64,000 bases of DNA, taken from the NCBI RefSeq assembly GCF_015645095.1, contig NZ_JADOTW010000019.1:24409-88408 (forward strand), read 5' to 3'. The DNA is from Halomonas sp. 328 (GTDB taxonomy: Bacteria; Pseudomonadota; Gammaproteobacteria; Pseudomonadales; Halomonadaceae). The translations under genes were made by a program, and so were the position numbers. Below, piece after piece: positions 8,501 through 17,801 of this stretch (its first letter is position 1; each line of letters starts with the position of its first letter). The notes beneath the pieces were generated by a model, which worked only from the letters and a program-made list of their open reading frames with translations, was not told the origin of the DNA and ran no database searches.

Positions 8501-10551
8501 TCCCCCGCCAGGGTCTGCCACAGGAAGGTAAAGGCCAGGGCCTGCATCTGGGCCCGCTGGGGATTGTCCGCGGCGCCGCCGTGGCCGCCTTCGAGGTTCT
8601 CGTAGTAGAGCGCCGGCTGGCCCAGCTCGTGCAGCCGCGCCAGCATCTTGCGGGCATGGCCCGGATGGACCCGGTCGTCCCGGGTGCTGGTCATCAGCAG
8701 CGTCGGCGGGTAGGCCACCGCCGGGTCCAGGTTGTGGTAGGGAGAGAGGTCGCGCAGGAAGGCCTCCCAGTCGTCGCCGTCCGGGTCCCCGTACTCGGCC
8801 ATCCAGGAGGCGCCGGCGAGCAGCTCGTGGTAGCGGCGCATATCGAGCAGCGGCACCTGGCAGACCACGGCGCCGAACAGCCGCGGATACCTCACCAGCA
8901 TGTTGCCCACCAGCAGGCCGCCATTGGAGCCGCCCTGGATGCCCAGGCGCCGCGGCGAGGTGACGCCCCGGGCGATCAGGTCCTCGGCCACGGCGGCGAA
9001 GTCCTCGAAGGCCCGGGGGCGCTTCTCCTTGAGTGCCGCCTGGTGCCACTCGGGGCCGTATTCGCCGCCGCCACGGATATTGGCCACCACATAGACTCCG
9101 CCCCGACTCAGCCAGCCGCGCCCTACCCCGGGGCTGTAGGCGGGCAGCAGCGATACCTCGAAACCGCCGTAGCCGTAGAGCAGGGTCGGGTGGTCGCCAT
9201 GGGGCGCGAGGTCGCGCCGCGCCACCTGGAAATAGGGGACACGGGTGCCGTCGGCACTGGTGGCGAAGTGCTGAGTGACCGCGAACTCCTCGGCCGCGAA
9301 CCGCGCCGGGGCCCGCTTGAGCGGGGTGAGCGGCTCGCCGACCCGACCGTGGTACAGGGTGGTGGGGGTCAGGTAATCGCTGGCCACCAGGAACAACTCG
9401 TCGCTCTCCTGCTCGTCCACGGCGGCGACGCTCAGGCTGCCCGCCGCGGGGACGCCGGCCAGGGGCGCCCGGCGCCAACCGTCGGCCCCGGGGGTCAGCA
9501 CCTCCAGGCGGTTGCGCACGTGCTCCAGCACATTGAGCACCAGGTGATGGCGGGTCCAGGTGACGTCCGTCAGGGAGCGTCCCGCCTCGGGGGTGAAGAG
9601 CACCGTCACCTCGCGCCGGCCGGCCAGCCAGGCCGCGAAGTCGGCGACCAGCAGGCTGCCCGCCGGATGGGTGGTCCCGGCCAGTTCCCAGGGCTCGCGC
9701 GGCTCGATCAGCAGCCAATCGCGATGCACCTGTTTGTGGGCGGAGTCGGGCACCTCGATGCGCCGCAGTTGGTCATCGGCCTCGCGGAGGTAGAGCTCGC
9801 TGGCATAGAAGGCCCTGGCGCGGCTGATGAAGTCGCGCTCGAAGCCGGGGGTCGGGTCGTGCACGGCGGCGACGGAGAGATCATCCGCTTGCCCTTCGAA
9901 CAGCGTCTCGGCCGTCGCCAGGGGCGTGCCCCGCCGCCAGCGCTTGACCACCCTGGGGTAGCCCGAGGCGGTCAGCGAGCCCGCGCCGAAATCGGTGTAG
10001 ACGTAGACGCTGTCGCGATCGATCCAGCCGACCCCGCCCTTGGCCTCGGGGCGCTGGAAGCCGTCGTCCACCCAGCGCTTCTCCACCAGGTCGAACTCCC
10101 GGGTCACGTCGGCATCGGCCCCGCCCCGGGAGAGGCTGATCAGGCAGTGCCGCCAGGGCGCGTCCGCGTCGCGGGGCCGCAGGCAATGGGCGCCGTGCCA
10201 CACCCAGTTCTCGCCCTCGGCGGCGTTGAGGGCGTCCAGGTCGATCAGCACTTCCCAGGCCGGCTGCGGCTTGGCGTACTCCGCCACCGGGGTGCGCCGC
10301 CAGAGGCCCCGGGGATGGGCCCGATCCTGCCAGAAGTTGTAGTAATGGGGGCCGCGGCGCACCACGAAGGGGATGCGATCCTCGGCCTCGAGGATCGCCA
10401 GCAGGTCGTCGCGCAGCGCCGTAAAGCCGGCATCCGCCGTCAGCCGGGCCAGGGTCTCGGCGTTGTGTTCCCGCACCCAGGCCAGGGCCGCCGGGTCATC
10501 CACCGCCTCGAGCCAGCGGTGGGGATCTTGGGGGTGGGGTGAGGATGCCAT
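8497..10551 (-). CDS. Prolyl oligopeptidase family serine peptidase (S9A)
   Basis: 684 aa from ATG at 10551. The N-terminal part (to about residue 390) has the beta-propeller character of S9A enzymes, starting with DPHRWLEAVDD. The C-terminal alpha/beta hydrolase holds the catalytic triad: Ser in GGSNGG (around 530), Asp in TRDDRVHPGH (around 615) and His in EGGHGG (around 650). No signal peptide is seen, so it is probably cytoplasmic, cleaving short proline-containing peptides. It stands alone, convergent with the catabolic operon, and is not obviously part of it. Length fits the family. Confidence 0.9.
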   Translation of the reverse strand: MASSPHPQDPHRWLEAVDDPAALAWVREHNAETLARLTADAGFTALRDDLLAILEAEDRIPFVVRRGPHYYNFWQDRAHPRGLWRRTPVAEYAKPQPAWEVLIDLDALNAAEGENWVWHGAHCLRPRDADAPWRHCLISLSRGGADADVTREFDLVEKRWVDDGFQRPEAKGGVGWIDRDSVYVYTDFGAGSLTASGYPRVVKRWRRGTPLATAETLFEGQADDLSVAAVHDPTPGFERDFISRARAFYASELYLREADDQLRRIEVPDSAHKQVHRDWLLIEPREPWELAGTTHPAGSLLVADFAAWLAGRREVTVLFTPEAGRSLTDVTWTRHHLVLNVLEHVRNRLEVLTPGADGWRRAPLAGVPAAGSLSVAAVDEQESDELFLVASDYLTPTTLYHGRVGEPLTPLKRAPARFAAEEFAVTQHFATSADGTRVPYFQVARRDLAPHGDHPTLLYGYGGFEVSLLPAYSPGVGRGWLSRGGVYVVANIRGGGEYGPEWHQAALKEKRPRAFEDFAAVAEDLIARGVTSPRRLGIQGGSNGGLLVGNMLVRYPRLFGAVVCQVPLLDMRRYHELLAGASWMAEYGDPDGDDWEAFLRDLSPYHNLDPAVAYPPTLLMTSTRDDRVHPGHARKMLARLHELGQPALYYENLEGGHGGAADNPQRAQMQALAFTFLWQTLAGD

Positions 10552-10616
10552 GGCCGTTCTCCGAGGGGCTTTTCCCCAGTGTATCGGGGAGTGGCTCGGG
10601 CGTCGCCGCCCCGGGG

Positions 10617-11585
10617 TCAGCCGGGGCCCCGCCGCGCCTGACGCGGCGAGTGGCCGTAGAAGCCCCGGAAGGCCCGGGAGAAGCTGGAGCTGGAGGTGAA
10701 GCCGCAGGCCAGGCCCACCGAGAGGATATCCAGCTCGGTCTCGTCGAGCAGACGGCGGGCCCGCTCCAGGCGCAGCTTGAGGTAGTAGTGGCGGGGCGAG
10801 CAGCCCAGCTCCTGGTCGAAGAGGCGCTGCAGCTGGCGCGGCGAGACACCACCGCGCCGGGCCACCTCGGCGAGGCTCAGCGGCTCCTCCAGGTGGCGCT
10901 CCATCAGTGCCACCGCCTCCACCAGATGCCGCTTGTGGGTGCCCAGGCGCCGCGCCAATGTCATGCGCTGCTGGTCGCTGCGGGTGCGGATGCGCTCGTG
11001 GATCAGCTGCTCGGAGACATCGACGGCCAGCCGCGCCCCGTGGCGCCGGCCGATCACCTCCAGGGCCATGTCCATGGCGGCGGCGCCGCCGGCACAGGAG
11101 AAGCGCCGGCGGCCCAGCTCGAAGAGCTCGTCGGAGGTGGGCACCCCGGGGAAGCGTTCGCGGAAGGCGGGCAGGCTCTCCCAGTGCAGGGTGACCCGCT
11201 CGCCCTCCAGCAGGCCCGCCGCCGCCAGCAGGAAGCAGCCGGTGTCCAGGCCACCCAGCACGCAGCCGGCCTGGTCCAGGCGGTGCAGCCAGGCCATCAA
11301 GGGCCGGCTGAGGTGCGCCTCCGGCGCGAAGCCGCTGCATACCGCCAGCGAGGGCAGGTGGTGCACCTCGCCGATGGCCTGGTCGCTCATCAGTGTCATG
11401 CCGTTGGAGGCGGTGACCGGCCCGCCGCCCTCGCTGATCAGGGTCCAATCGAAGAGCGGCCGGCCGCTGATGCGGTTGGCGATGCGCAGCGGCTCCACCG
11501 CCGAGAAGAAGGCCATCATCGAGAAGCCCGGCACCAGCAGGAAACCGACGGTCTCCGGCAATGGGCCCGCATACGCCAGGCGCAT
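10617..11585 (-). CDS. AraC-family regulator with GATase1-like N-terminal domain (GbdR/ArgR type)
   Basis: 322 aa from ATG 11585, 4 bases after the BCCT transporter stop; an in-frame start 13 codons upstream is less likely. The N-terminal DJ-1/GATase1-like domain begins VGFLLVPGFSMMAFFSAVEPL. The C-terminal AraC double helix-turn-helix covers about residues 215-315 (RRGGVSPRQLQRLF and ACGFTSSSSFSRAF). Family members with this architecture include GbdR (glycine betaine), CdhR (carnitine) and Pseudomonas ArgR (arginine). Co-transcription with a BCCT carrier points to control of betaine or choline uptake. The arginine operon nearby leaves an ArgR-like role possible. Confidence 0.85.
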   Translation of the reverse strand: MRLAYAGPLPETVGFLLVPGFSMMAFFSAVEPLRIANRISGRPLFDWTLISEGGGPVTASNGMTLMSDQAIGEVHHLPSLAVCSGFAPEAHLSRPLMAWLHRLDQAGCVLGGLDTGCFLLAAAGLLEGERVTLHWESLPAFRERFPGVPTSDELFELGRRRFSCAGGAAAMDMALEVIGRRHGARLAVDVSEQLIHERIRTRSDQQRMTLARRLGTHKRHLVEAVALMERHLEEPLSLAEVARRGGVSPRQLQRLFDQELGCSPRHYYLKLRLERARRLLDETELDILSVGLACGFTSSSSFSRAFRGFYGHSPRQARRGPG

Positions 11586-11589
11586 GGCG

Positions 11590-13260
11590 TCAGTCCTGCC
11601 CGGTGGCGGCGGCCCGGGCCGCACGTCGCCGACGGCGTACCGCGGCGGGGTTCTGGATCAGCGACTTGAGTACCCCCAGGGTCATCAGGATGATCACCAC
11701 GCTGAGCGGCAGGGCCGCGGCGATGGAGGCGGTCTGCAGGGCGCCGAGGCCACCGGCCAGCAGCAGTACCGCCGCCACGGCACCGATCACCGCGCCCCAG
11801 AAGATGCGCATCGGCCGGGAGGGCTCGTCATTGCCCAGCGACAGGATGGTGGTGATCACCAGGGTGCCGGAGTCGGAGGAGGTGATAAACCAGCTGGCCA
11901 GCAGCAGGGTGGCCAGTGCCGAGACCGCCCAGGCCAGCCAGGGGGTGGCCGCCAGGCCATCGATGGTGCCGTAGAGGGCCGCCGGGAGGTTCCAGTTCTG
12001 CACCAGGGTGATCAGCCCGGCCTCGCCACCGGCGGCGAGCTCCTGATGCAGGGCCACGCCACCGAAGACGCAGAGCCAGCCGATGATGATGGCGGTGGGA
12101 ATGATCATCACGCAGGCCATGTACTCGCGCAGGGTGCGCCCCTTGGAGATGCGCGCGATAAAGAGCCCGACGAAGGGGGCCCAGGCCAGCCACCAGCCCC
12201 AGTAGAAGATGGTCCAGTCGCCCTGCCACTGGGAGGGGCCCGGCTCCTCGGGGAACCACAGCCCCATCTGCACGAAATTGCCCAGGTAGTGCCCCAGGGA
12301 GTCACCGAACATGCCCAGCAGCCAGCTGGTGGGGCCGGCGAAGAGGAAGAAGCCCAGCAGCAGCACCGACATGATGATGTTCCACTGGGAGAGCAGCTTG
12401 ATGCCACGCCCCACCCCGGAGACCGCCGAGAGGATGGAGAGGCCACTGATGCCGACGATCAGCGCCAGCTGGGTGGGGTTGCCCGGATCGATACCGAACA
12501 GCCGCTCCAGGCCGGTGGCGATCTGGCTCACCCCCAGCCCCAGGGAGGTGGCCACCCCGAAGACGGCACCGAACACCGCCAGGATATCCACCAGATGGCC
12601 GATGGGACCGTAGATCCGCTCGCCGATAAACGGATAGAGGGCCGAGCGCAGCGCCAGGGGCAGCTTCTTGCGGTAGGCGAAATAGGCCAGCGACAGCCCC
12701 ACCAGCACATAGACCGCCCAGCCATGGAAGCCCCAGTGGAAGTAGGTGACCGCCAGCGCCGAGACCGCCCGCTCATGGCCCAGCTCGGTGGCCCCGGCCA
12801 GGTCCGCGTAGGGGTTGTTGGGGTAGCCGAAGGCGCCGCTGGTATCCAGGTAGAAGAGCGGCTCGGCGACGCCGAAGAAGAGGATGCCGATGCCGATACC
12901 TGCGGAGAAGAGCATGGCGATCCAGGCGAAGGTGGAAAACTCCGGGCGGCTGTCATCGTCGCCCAGGCGCACCTTGCCGAAGGGGCTCAGCATCAGGCCG
13001 AAGCAGACGGCGATCAGGAACACCAGGGTGATGATGTAGTAGGCGCTGAAGGTGCTCTCGATCCAGGCCCGGGCGCTGCCGAAGACGGTGCCGGCCAGGG
13101 AGGTATCGAAGGCGGTGAACAGCACGAAGGCCAGGATGATGGCCGCGGCGGTGAGGGTCATGCCGCGGTGGGCGCCCTTGAGCAGGCCCTGTTGCTGAAT
13201 CTGTAACGCGGCGGGGTTCAGCGGCCCCGCCTGGCTGGGGTCGTCGTGACGGTCGGACAT
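11590..13260 (-). CDS. BCCT-family betaine/choline/carnitine transporter
   Basis: 556 aa, about 12 membrane helices. ATG at 13260 has GAGGAG upstream; a longer start 15 codons earlier lacks one. The BCCT signature region is plain: WTIFYWGWWLAWAPFVGLFIARISKG, with the aromatic box tryptophans, around residues 340-370. An N-terminal hydrophilic tail of about 45 residues precedes the first helix, and the C-terminal tail is short and basic. It would import glycine betaine, choline or carnitine with Na+ or H+, important for osmoprotection in a halophile. The downstream AraC regulator probably responds to the substrate. Confidence 0.92.
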   Translation of the reverse strand: MSDRHDDPSQAGPLNPAALQIQQQGLLKGAHRGMTLTAAAIILAFVLFTAFDTSLAGTVFGSARAWIESTFSAYYIITLVFLIAVCFGLMLSPFGKVRLGDDDSRPEFSTFAWIAMLFSAGIGIGILFFGVAEPLFYLDTSGAFGYPNNPYADLAGATELGHERAVSALAVTYFHWGFHGWAVYVLVGLSLAYFAYRKKLPLALRSALYPFIGERIYGPIGHLVDILAVFGAVFGVATSLGLGVSQIATGLERLFGIDPGNPTQLALIVGISGLSILSAVSGVGRGIKLLSQWNIIMSVLLLGFFLFAGPTSWLLGMFGDSLGHYLGNFVQMGLWFPEEPGPSQWQGDWTIFYWGWWLAWAPFVGLFIARISKGRTLREYMACVMIIPTAIIIGWLCVFGGVALHQELAAGGEAGLITLVQNWNLPAALYGTIDGLAATPWLAWAVSALATLLLASWFITSSDSGTLVITTILSLGNDEPSRPMRIFWGAVIGAVAAVLLLAGGLGALQTASIAAALPLSVVIILMTLGVLKSLIQNPAAVRRRRRAARAAATGQD

Positions 13261-13569
13261 CTCGGCTCCTCGAGCCGTTGCCGTGAGCTTCGGACAGTGT
13301 CGCAAGCCCCGAAAACCGGAGACTGTGAGACTAGCCGTTCACGCAACGGACGGATGACCCGCCGGGGCCTGGATCCTGCCTGTCAGGGGCCCCAGGGCGG
13401 AGATCGGCTTGGGTTCGGCGACAGGCACGCCCCTATGGTGGGCGAAGCCGCCAGGCAAAAATGACAAAACACGCCATTTATTGCGCACGAAGCGACGCAT
13501 TATCGCCTTCGTCGCCATCATTCGGCCAGATTCCGCGTCTTTTTGCGCCGACGACGTAGGGAGTTGTCA
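13261..13569. other. Intergenic region upstream of the BCCT-regulator operon
   Basis: 309 bp without a convincing gene. The right half (13455-13560) is more AT-rich (ATTTATTGCGC, TCTTTTTGCGCC) than its surroundings. It presumably carries the promoter of the BCCT gene and the end of the polyamine operon transcript. I could not assign clear -35/-10 elements or a strong terminator. Confidence 0.4.
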
Positions 13570-14370
13570 CTAGACGCCGGGCACCCGGGTCTCCCGGCGC
13601 CGCTTGACCTCGTAGGCGATGGCCAGCAGCACCGTGACCAGGATCAGGATCAGCCCCAGGGCATTGACCGCCGGGGTCAGGCCGGTGCGCACCTTGGAGG
13701 CGATATAGACGGTGAGGGTGGTGTCATAGCCCACCACGAAGAGGGTGGTGTTGTAGTTCTCGAAGGATTGCAGGAAGGCGATCACCGCCGCCGAATAGAT
13801 CGCCGGCTTGAGGTAGGGCAGCAGGATGCGCCGGAACATCTGCCACTGGCTGGCGCCCAGGTCCAGGGCGGCGCGCTCCATGGTGCGGTCGAAGCGCTGC
13901 AGCCGGGCGGTGACCATCAGCATCACATAGGCGGCGATAAAGGTGGCCTGGCCCAGCACGGTGAGGAAGATGCCGCCGCTCACGCCCCACTGGCGCCAGA
14001 AGATCAGCGTCGAGATGCCGATGATCACCCCCGGGGTGAGCAGCGGCGAGAGGATCAGCGCATAGAGGAAGGGCTTGGCGCGGCTCGACACCGTGTTGAG
14101 GAAGAGCGCCGTGGCGATGCCGATGGGCACCGCCACCACCAGCACCCCGGCGGCGACGATCAGGCTGTTGGTGAGCGCCTGCCACATGCCCCGGTCATTG
14201 GCCAGCTCGCCGAACCAGCGCAGGGTGGTGCCGTCCCAGGGGGTCACGGTGGGGAAGCGGCTGTCGTTGAAGGTGGCCGCCGCCATCACCAGCAGCGGCA
14301 GGAAGAGGTAGGCGAAGAACACCACCACATAGCCGCGCAGGGCCCAGCCCATCAGTCGTTGCGAACTCAT
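13570..14370 (-). CDS. potI: Spermidine/putrescine-type ABC transporter permease (PotI/PotC-like)
   Basis: 266 aa, six predicted membrane segments. The conserved permease loop is ERAALDLGASQWQMFRRILLPYLKPAI (around residues 165-192), typical of the PotC/PotI branch. The start ATG overlaps the upstream permease stop (ATGA at 14370-14367). It is last in a receptor-ATPase-permease-permease operon read leftward. Putrescine or spermidine is the usual cargo. Choline or other cations are transported by some relatives, so the substrate is inferred. Confidence 0.87.
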   Translation of the reverse strand: MSSQRLMGWALRGYVVVFFAYLFLPLLVMAAATFNDSRFPTVTPWDGTTLRWFGELANDRGMWQALTNSLIVAAGVLVVAVPIGIATALFLNTVSSRAKPFLYALILSPLLTPGVIIGISTLIFWRQWGVSGGIFLTVLGQATFIAAYVMLMVTARLQRFDRTMERAALDLGASQWQMFRRILLPYLKPAIYSAAVIAFLQSFENYNTTLFVVGYDTTLTVYIASKVRTGLTPAVNALGLILILVTVLLAIAYEVKRRRETRVPGV

Positions 14371-15254
14371 TTGGCGATATCCCCCAGCCCCACCTTGAAG
14401 AGCTTCATCACCAGCGACATGAAACCGATGCACAGCACCAGCAGCAGGAAGGCGTAGGCCGCCCCCTGGTTCCAGTTGCCGCCCTCGAAGAACCAGTTGT
14501 AGATGATCTGGGTGAACCAGCGGCTGCCCGGCGAGCCCAGCAGGGCCGGCACCGCATAGCTGCCCGCCGCCAGCATGAAGGTCATGATGCAGCCGGTGGC
14601 GATGCCCGGCTTGGCATGGGGAATGATGATGCGCCGATGGGTGCGCAGGGTGCCGGCGCCCAGGTCCCGGGCCGCCCGCACCTGGTTGTCGTCGAGGCTC
14701 TCGATGGCGTTGTAGATGGGGAAGACCATGAACAGGATATAGGCATAAACCATGCCCACCATGACCCCGGCATCGCCGCTGAGGAAGCGGATGGGGCGAT
14801 CGATCAGCCCCAGCATCATCAGCACCTCGTTGAGCGGGCCGCGAAACGCCAGGATGATGAACCACGAGTAGGTGCGCAGGATCTCGTTGATCCAGAAGGG
14901 AATGATCAGCAGCAGGATGCATAGCGCCGCCTGCCGGGGACTGGCCAGCTTGGCCAGGTAGTAGGCCAGCGGGTAGCTCACCGCTAGGGTCAGCAGGGTC
15001 ACCAGCACGCTGGACCAGAGCGTCTTGAAGAAGATCGCCCGGTGAATCTCGTTGTTGAACAGGGTGACGTAGTTGGCCAGGGTCCAGCCGTCCTCGGGCC
15101 CACCGACCTGGGCCGGCAGCAGGTTGGGGCGCAGCGAGTAGTCGATCATCTGCAGCTGGGGCAAGGTGACCATGACGATCAGCCAGATCCCCAGTAGGGC
15201 CAGGATCGCCGCCGCCAAGGGGCCGCCGAAGCGTGCCCGCAACTGCCTAAACAT
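14367..15254 (-). CDS. potH: Spermidine/putrescine-type ABC transporter permease (PotH/PotB-like)
   Basis: 295 aa, six membrane helices. The N-terminal segment GPLAAAILALLGIWLIVMVTLPQLQM and the loop AARDLGAGTLRTHRRIIIPHAKPGI mark the PotB/PotH branch. The ATG at 15254 lies inside the 3' end of the ATPase gene (8-base overlap), so translation is coupled. It pairs with the PotI-like permease downstream to form the inner-membrane pore for polyamine uptake. Confidence 0.88.
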   Translation of the reverse strand: MFRQLRARFGGPLAAAILALLGIWLIVMVTLPQLQMIDYSLRPNLLPAQVGGPEDGWTLANYVTLFNNEIHRAIFFKTLWSSVLVTLLTLAVSYPLAYYLAKLASPRQAALCILLLIIPFWINEILRTYSWFIILAFRGPLNEVLMMLGLIDRPIRFLSGDAGVMVGMVYAYILFMVFPIYNAIESLDDNQVRAARDLGAGTLRTHRRIIIPHAKPGIATGCIMTFMLAAGSYAVPALLGSPGSRWFTQIIYNWFFEGGNWNQGAAYAFLLLVLCIGFMSLVMKLFKVGLGDIAK

Positions 15255-16386
15255 GGGCGTCCTCCATCACCTCGCCGGTGGCCGCGTCCAGCGCCGGGCC
15301 GCCATCGTCGGGCAGCACCACCGCGTCTTCGGGATCGAAGCCGAAGTGGGCATGGCGCCCCGGCTGGAGCGCCTCCAGGTGCTGGCGGGAGAGCTCGTGG
15401 CCCAGCTGCACCCGCAGCTTCTCGCCGCTGGCGGCGAGCCGCGTCTCCAGCATCACCCAGGCGCCCTCGAAGTGCACCGCCTCGATGGTGGCCTCGAGGC
15501 CCTGCCCCGGAGCCACCGGGCGCAGGTGCTCGGGGCGCACGTAGAGGGTCGCGGCGGCGCCATTGGCCAGGGGCGTGGGCGCGGTGCCGCGCCCGCTCAG
15601 CTCGCCCAGGGCGCCGCCGTCCAGGCGTACCCGCTCGCCGTCCTGGTCGATGACCTTGGCCTCCAGGCGGTTGTTCTCGCCCACGAAGGCGGCCACGAAG
15701 CCGGTCTGGGGCGAGCGGTAGAGGGTCATGGGGTCGGCCACCTGCTGGAGTCGCCCCGCCGACATCACCGCCACCCGGTCCGACATGTTGAGGGCCTCGC
15801 CCTGGTCGTGGGTGATGTAGATAAAGGTGATGCCGGTCTTGCGCTGGATCGCCTTGAGCTCGACCCGCATATGCTGGCGCAGCTTGAGGTCCAGGGCCGA
15901 GAGCGGCTCGTCGAGCAGCAGCACCCGGGGCTCCACCGCCAGGGCCCGGGCGATGGCCACCCGCTGCTTCTGGCCACCGGAGAGCTCGGTGACCTTCTTG
16001 GGACCGCTGCCCTCCAGGGCCACCAGGGCGAGCAGTCGCTCCGAGGTGGCGCGCCGCGTCCTGCGGTCGACGCCGCGCACCTCGAGGCCGAACTCGATGT
16101 TCTCGAACACCGTCATCAGCGGGAAGAGCGCCAGGTTCTGGAAGATCATCGCCGTGGGGCGGCGGTTCACCGAGACCCCGGCCATGGACTCGCCGCCGAT
16201 GCGTACCTCTCCGGCGGTGGGGGTCAGGAAGCCGCTGACGATATTGAGCAGGGTGGTCTTGCCGCAGCCCGAGGGGCCGAGGAAGCTGAAGAACTCGCCG
16301 GAGGCGATGGCCAGGGAGGTCTCCTCGATGGCGGTGAAGTCGCCGAAGCGCATCACCACCCGATCCAGTTCGACGCTAGCGTCCAT
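15247..16386 (-). CDS. potG: Spermidine/putrescine-type ABC transporter ATP-binding protein (PotA/PotG-like)
   Basis: 379 aa. Walker A is GPSGCGKTT (around residue 39), the signature is LSGGQKQR, Walker B is VLLLDEPLSALD and the switch region is THDQGEAL. A C-terminal TOBE/OB regulatory domain covers about residues 250-365. These features and the length fit PotA/PotG. It energises the two adjacent permeases. The gene follows the receptor gene after a 93-bp gap containing a strong hairpin, which may lower ATPase expression relative to the receptor. Confidence 0.92.
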   Translation of the reverse strand: MDASVELDRVVMRFGDFTAIEETSLAIASGEFFSFLGPSGCGKTTLLNIVSGFLTPTAGEVRIGGESMAGVSVNRRPTAMIFQNLALFPLMTVFENIEFGLEVRGVDRRTRRATSERLLALVALEGSGPKKVTELSGGQKQRVAIARALAVEPRVLLLDEPLSALDLKLRQHMRVELKAIQRKTGITFIYITHDQGEALNMSDRVAVMSAGRLQQVADPMTLYRSPQTGFVAAFVGENNRLEAKVIDQDGERVRLDGGALGELSGRGTAPTPLANGAAATLYVRPEHLRPVAPGQGLEATIEAVHFEGAWVMLETRLAASGEKLRVQLGHELSRQHLEALQPGRHAHFGFDPEDAVVLPDDGGPALDAATGEVMEDAHV

Positions 16387-16416
16387 TGCGCGTTTGCCTT
16401 CTTCGACCGATGGGAC

Positions 16417-16440
16417 AGCGGCCCCCGCCGGGGGGCCGCT
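16417..16440 (-). other. Intercistronic hairpin in the polyamine transporter operon
   Basis: A perfect 10-bp stem (16417-16426 with 16431-16440) and 4-base loop sit between the receptor stop and the ATPase start. There is no T-tract, so partial attenuation or mRNA stabilisation is more likely than full termination. Just beside it (16438-16490) are imperfect repeats of CTCAAG/CTCGCTCAAG. Confidence 0.5.
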
Positions 16441-16479
16441 CGCTCGGGCGCTCGCTCAAGCACTCTCTCAAGTACTCGC

Positions 16480-17595
16480 TCAAGCGCTTAGGTAGCGATC
16501 CTGATACTCGTTGCGCAGCGCCACGTACCAGGGTTCCTGGATCGGCCACCACCAGAGGTTGGCCAGGTCTTGCTCGGTGTAGGAGTCGGTGAAGAACTGG
16601 CGGGTGGCCTCCGGCAACAGCTCGGTGGCGCCCTTGGCGGTGGAGTTGTAGCCGGTGGCCTCGACGAACATGGCCCCCGCCTCGGGGGTGTAGTACCAGT
16701 TGATCAGCTCGTAGACGGCGTCCGGGTTGCGGGCATTCTTGGGAATCACGAAGCCCTCCATCCACGCCAGGGCCCCTTCCCGGGGCGCGCCATAGGCGAT
16801 GTCCTCGCCCTCCTGCTGCAGGCGGAAGGCGGTGGAGTCCCAGGTCTGGCCGATGATGGCGCCGTTGGTACGGAAGGCGGCCTGGGCCTCGTTCTCGGTG
16901 TCCCAGAACTGCACCAGCATCTGCTTGTGCTTGACCGCCTCCTCGAGGATGACGTCGAAGTTGGCGCGCATCGCCTCCTCGCTGCGGTAGGAGTCGAGCA
17001 ACGGGAAGGGCAGCCGGCCCTCCCGCTCCAGCCACAGGCCGATGCCCACCAGGGCGGAGTGGCCGCGTACCGTCACCCCCTGGCCATGCTCCGGGTTCCA
17101 CAGGTCCGCATAGCTGAGGCTGGCGCGATCGATATTGGCGTAACGACGGTGCCAGGTGATCGCCTCGGTGCCCCAGTCGCTGGGCGCGAAGTAGCGGCGC
17201 CCATCCACCACACCGCCCACCTCGGAGCCCTCGATGGCACTCTCCAGGGCGCCGTCCCAGTTGATGCGGGAGGTATCCAGGGGCTGGATCAGGTCGAAAT
17301 CCAGGTAGCCGGGCACCCGGTCCACGGTGGGCATGATGACGTCGAAGCCGCTGCCGTCGGTGGCGCGCAGGGAGTTCATCAGCTCGTCGTTGGTGCCATA
17401 GGGGGTGAAGGTGGCACGAATCCCGGTCTTCTCGGTGAAGTCCGCCAGCATGGCATCGGTGAAGTAGCCGGCCCAGGCATAGATGCGCAGGGTCTGCTCC
17501 TGGGCCAGGGCGCTGTTGATATAGAAGGTGGGCGCCGCGGCGGCGGCGCCCGCCGCCAGGGACCCCTTGAGGAAACGACGACGCGTGATCGACAT
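16480..17595 (-). CDS. potF: Polyamine-type periplasmic substrate-binding protein, Tat-exported (PotD/PotF-like)
   Basis: 371 aa from ATG 17595, with GGAGAGAG upstream. The N-terminus carries a twin-arginine signal (RRRFLKG) followed by an Ala-rich hydrophobic stretch ending SALAQ. The mature protein has the PotD-like start TLRIYAWAGYFTDAML and the middle motif WNPEHGQGV. It captures polyamines in the periplasm for the PotGHI-like transporter encoded downstream. The Tat signal is unusual compared with the Sec-exported E. coli homologues. Ligand identity is inferred from family. Confidence 0.88.
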   Translation of the reverse strand: MSITRRRFLKGSLAAGAAAAAPTFYINSALAQEQTLRIYAWAGYFTDAMLADFTEKTGIRATFTPYGTNDELMNSLRATDGSGFDVIMPTVDRVPGYLDFDLIQPLDTSRINWDGALESAIEGSEVGGVVDGRRYFAPSDWGTEAITWHRRYANIDRASLSYADLWNPEHGQGVTVRGHSALVGIGLWLEREGRLPFPLLDSYRSEEAMRANFDVILEEAVKHKQMLVQFWDTENEAQAAFRTNGAIIGQTWDSTAFRLQQEGEDIAYGAPREGALAWMEGFVIPKNARNPDAVYELINWYYTPEAGAMFVEATGYNSTAKGATELLPEATRQFFTDSYTEQDLANLWWWPIQEPWYVALRNEYQDRYLSA

Positions 17596-17729
17596 GGTTC
17601 TCTCTCCGGTGGACAGGTTGAGTCGACAGCACTGGATAGCGCGACGATGGTACGGCCGCCAGGTGTCCATCGGATGGCAATTAAATGACCGTTCAATCGT
17701 CGATCCACTAAGCGTAGCCACTAATGGAT

Positions 17730-17763
17730 GCGGGCCCAGCGTCGTTTTCAACGCTGGGCCCGC
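17730..17763 (-). terminator. Terminator hairpin after hmp
   Basis: A perfect 13-bp GC-rich stem (17730-17742 with 17751-17763) and 8-base loop containing TTTT lie 39 bp past the hmp stop. The T-tract afterwards is weak. It separates hmp from the polyamine operon. Confidence 0.6.
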
Positions 17764-17801
17764 TGCCGGTCATCGAGGAGGGAAGGCGTCGCCGGAGGCG
17801 C

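Noticed and set aside
13261..13569. Small RNA or riboswitch upstream of the BCCT gene
   Set aside because: The region is long and locally AT-rich, but I could find no conserved aptamer, terminator with T-tract or clear promoter to support a call.
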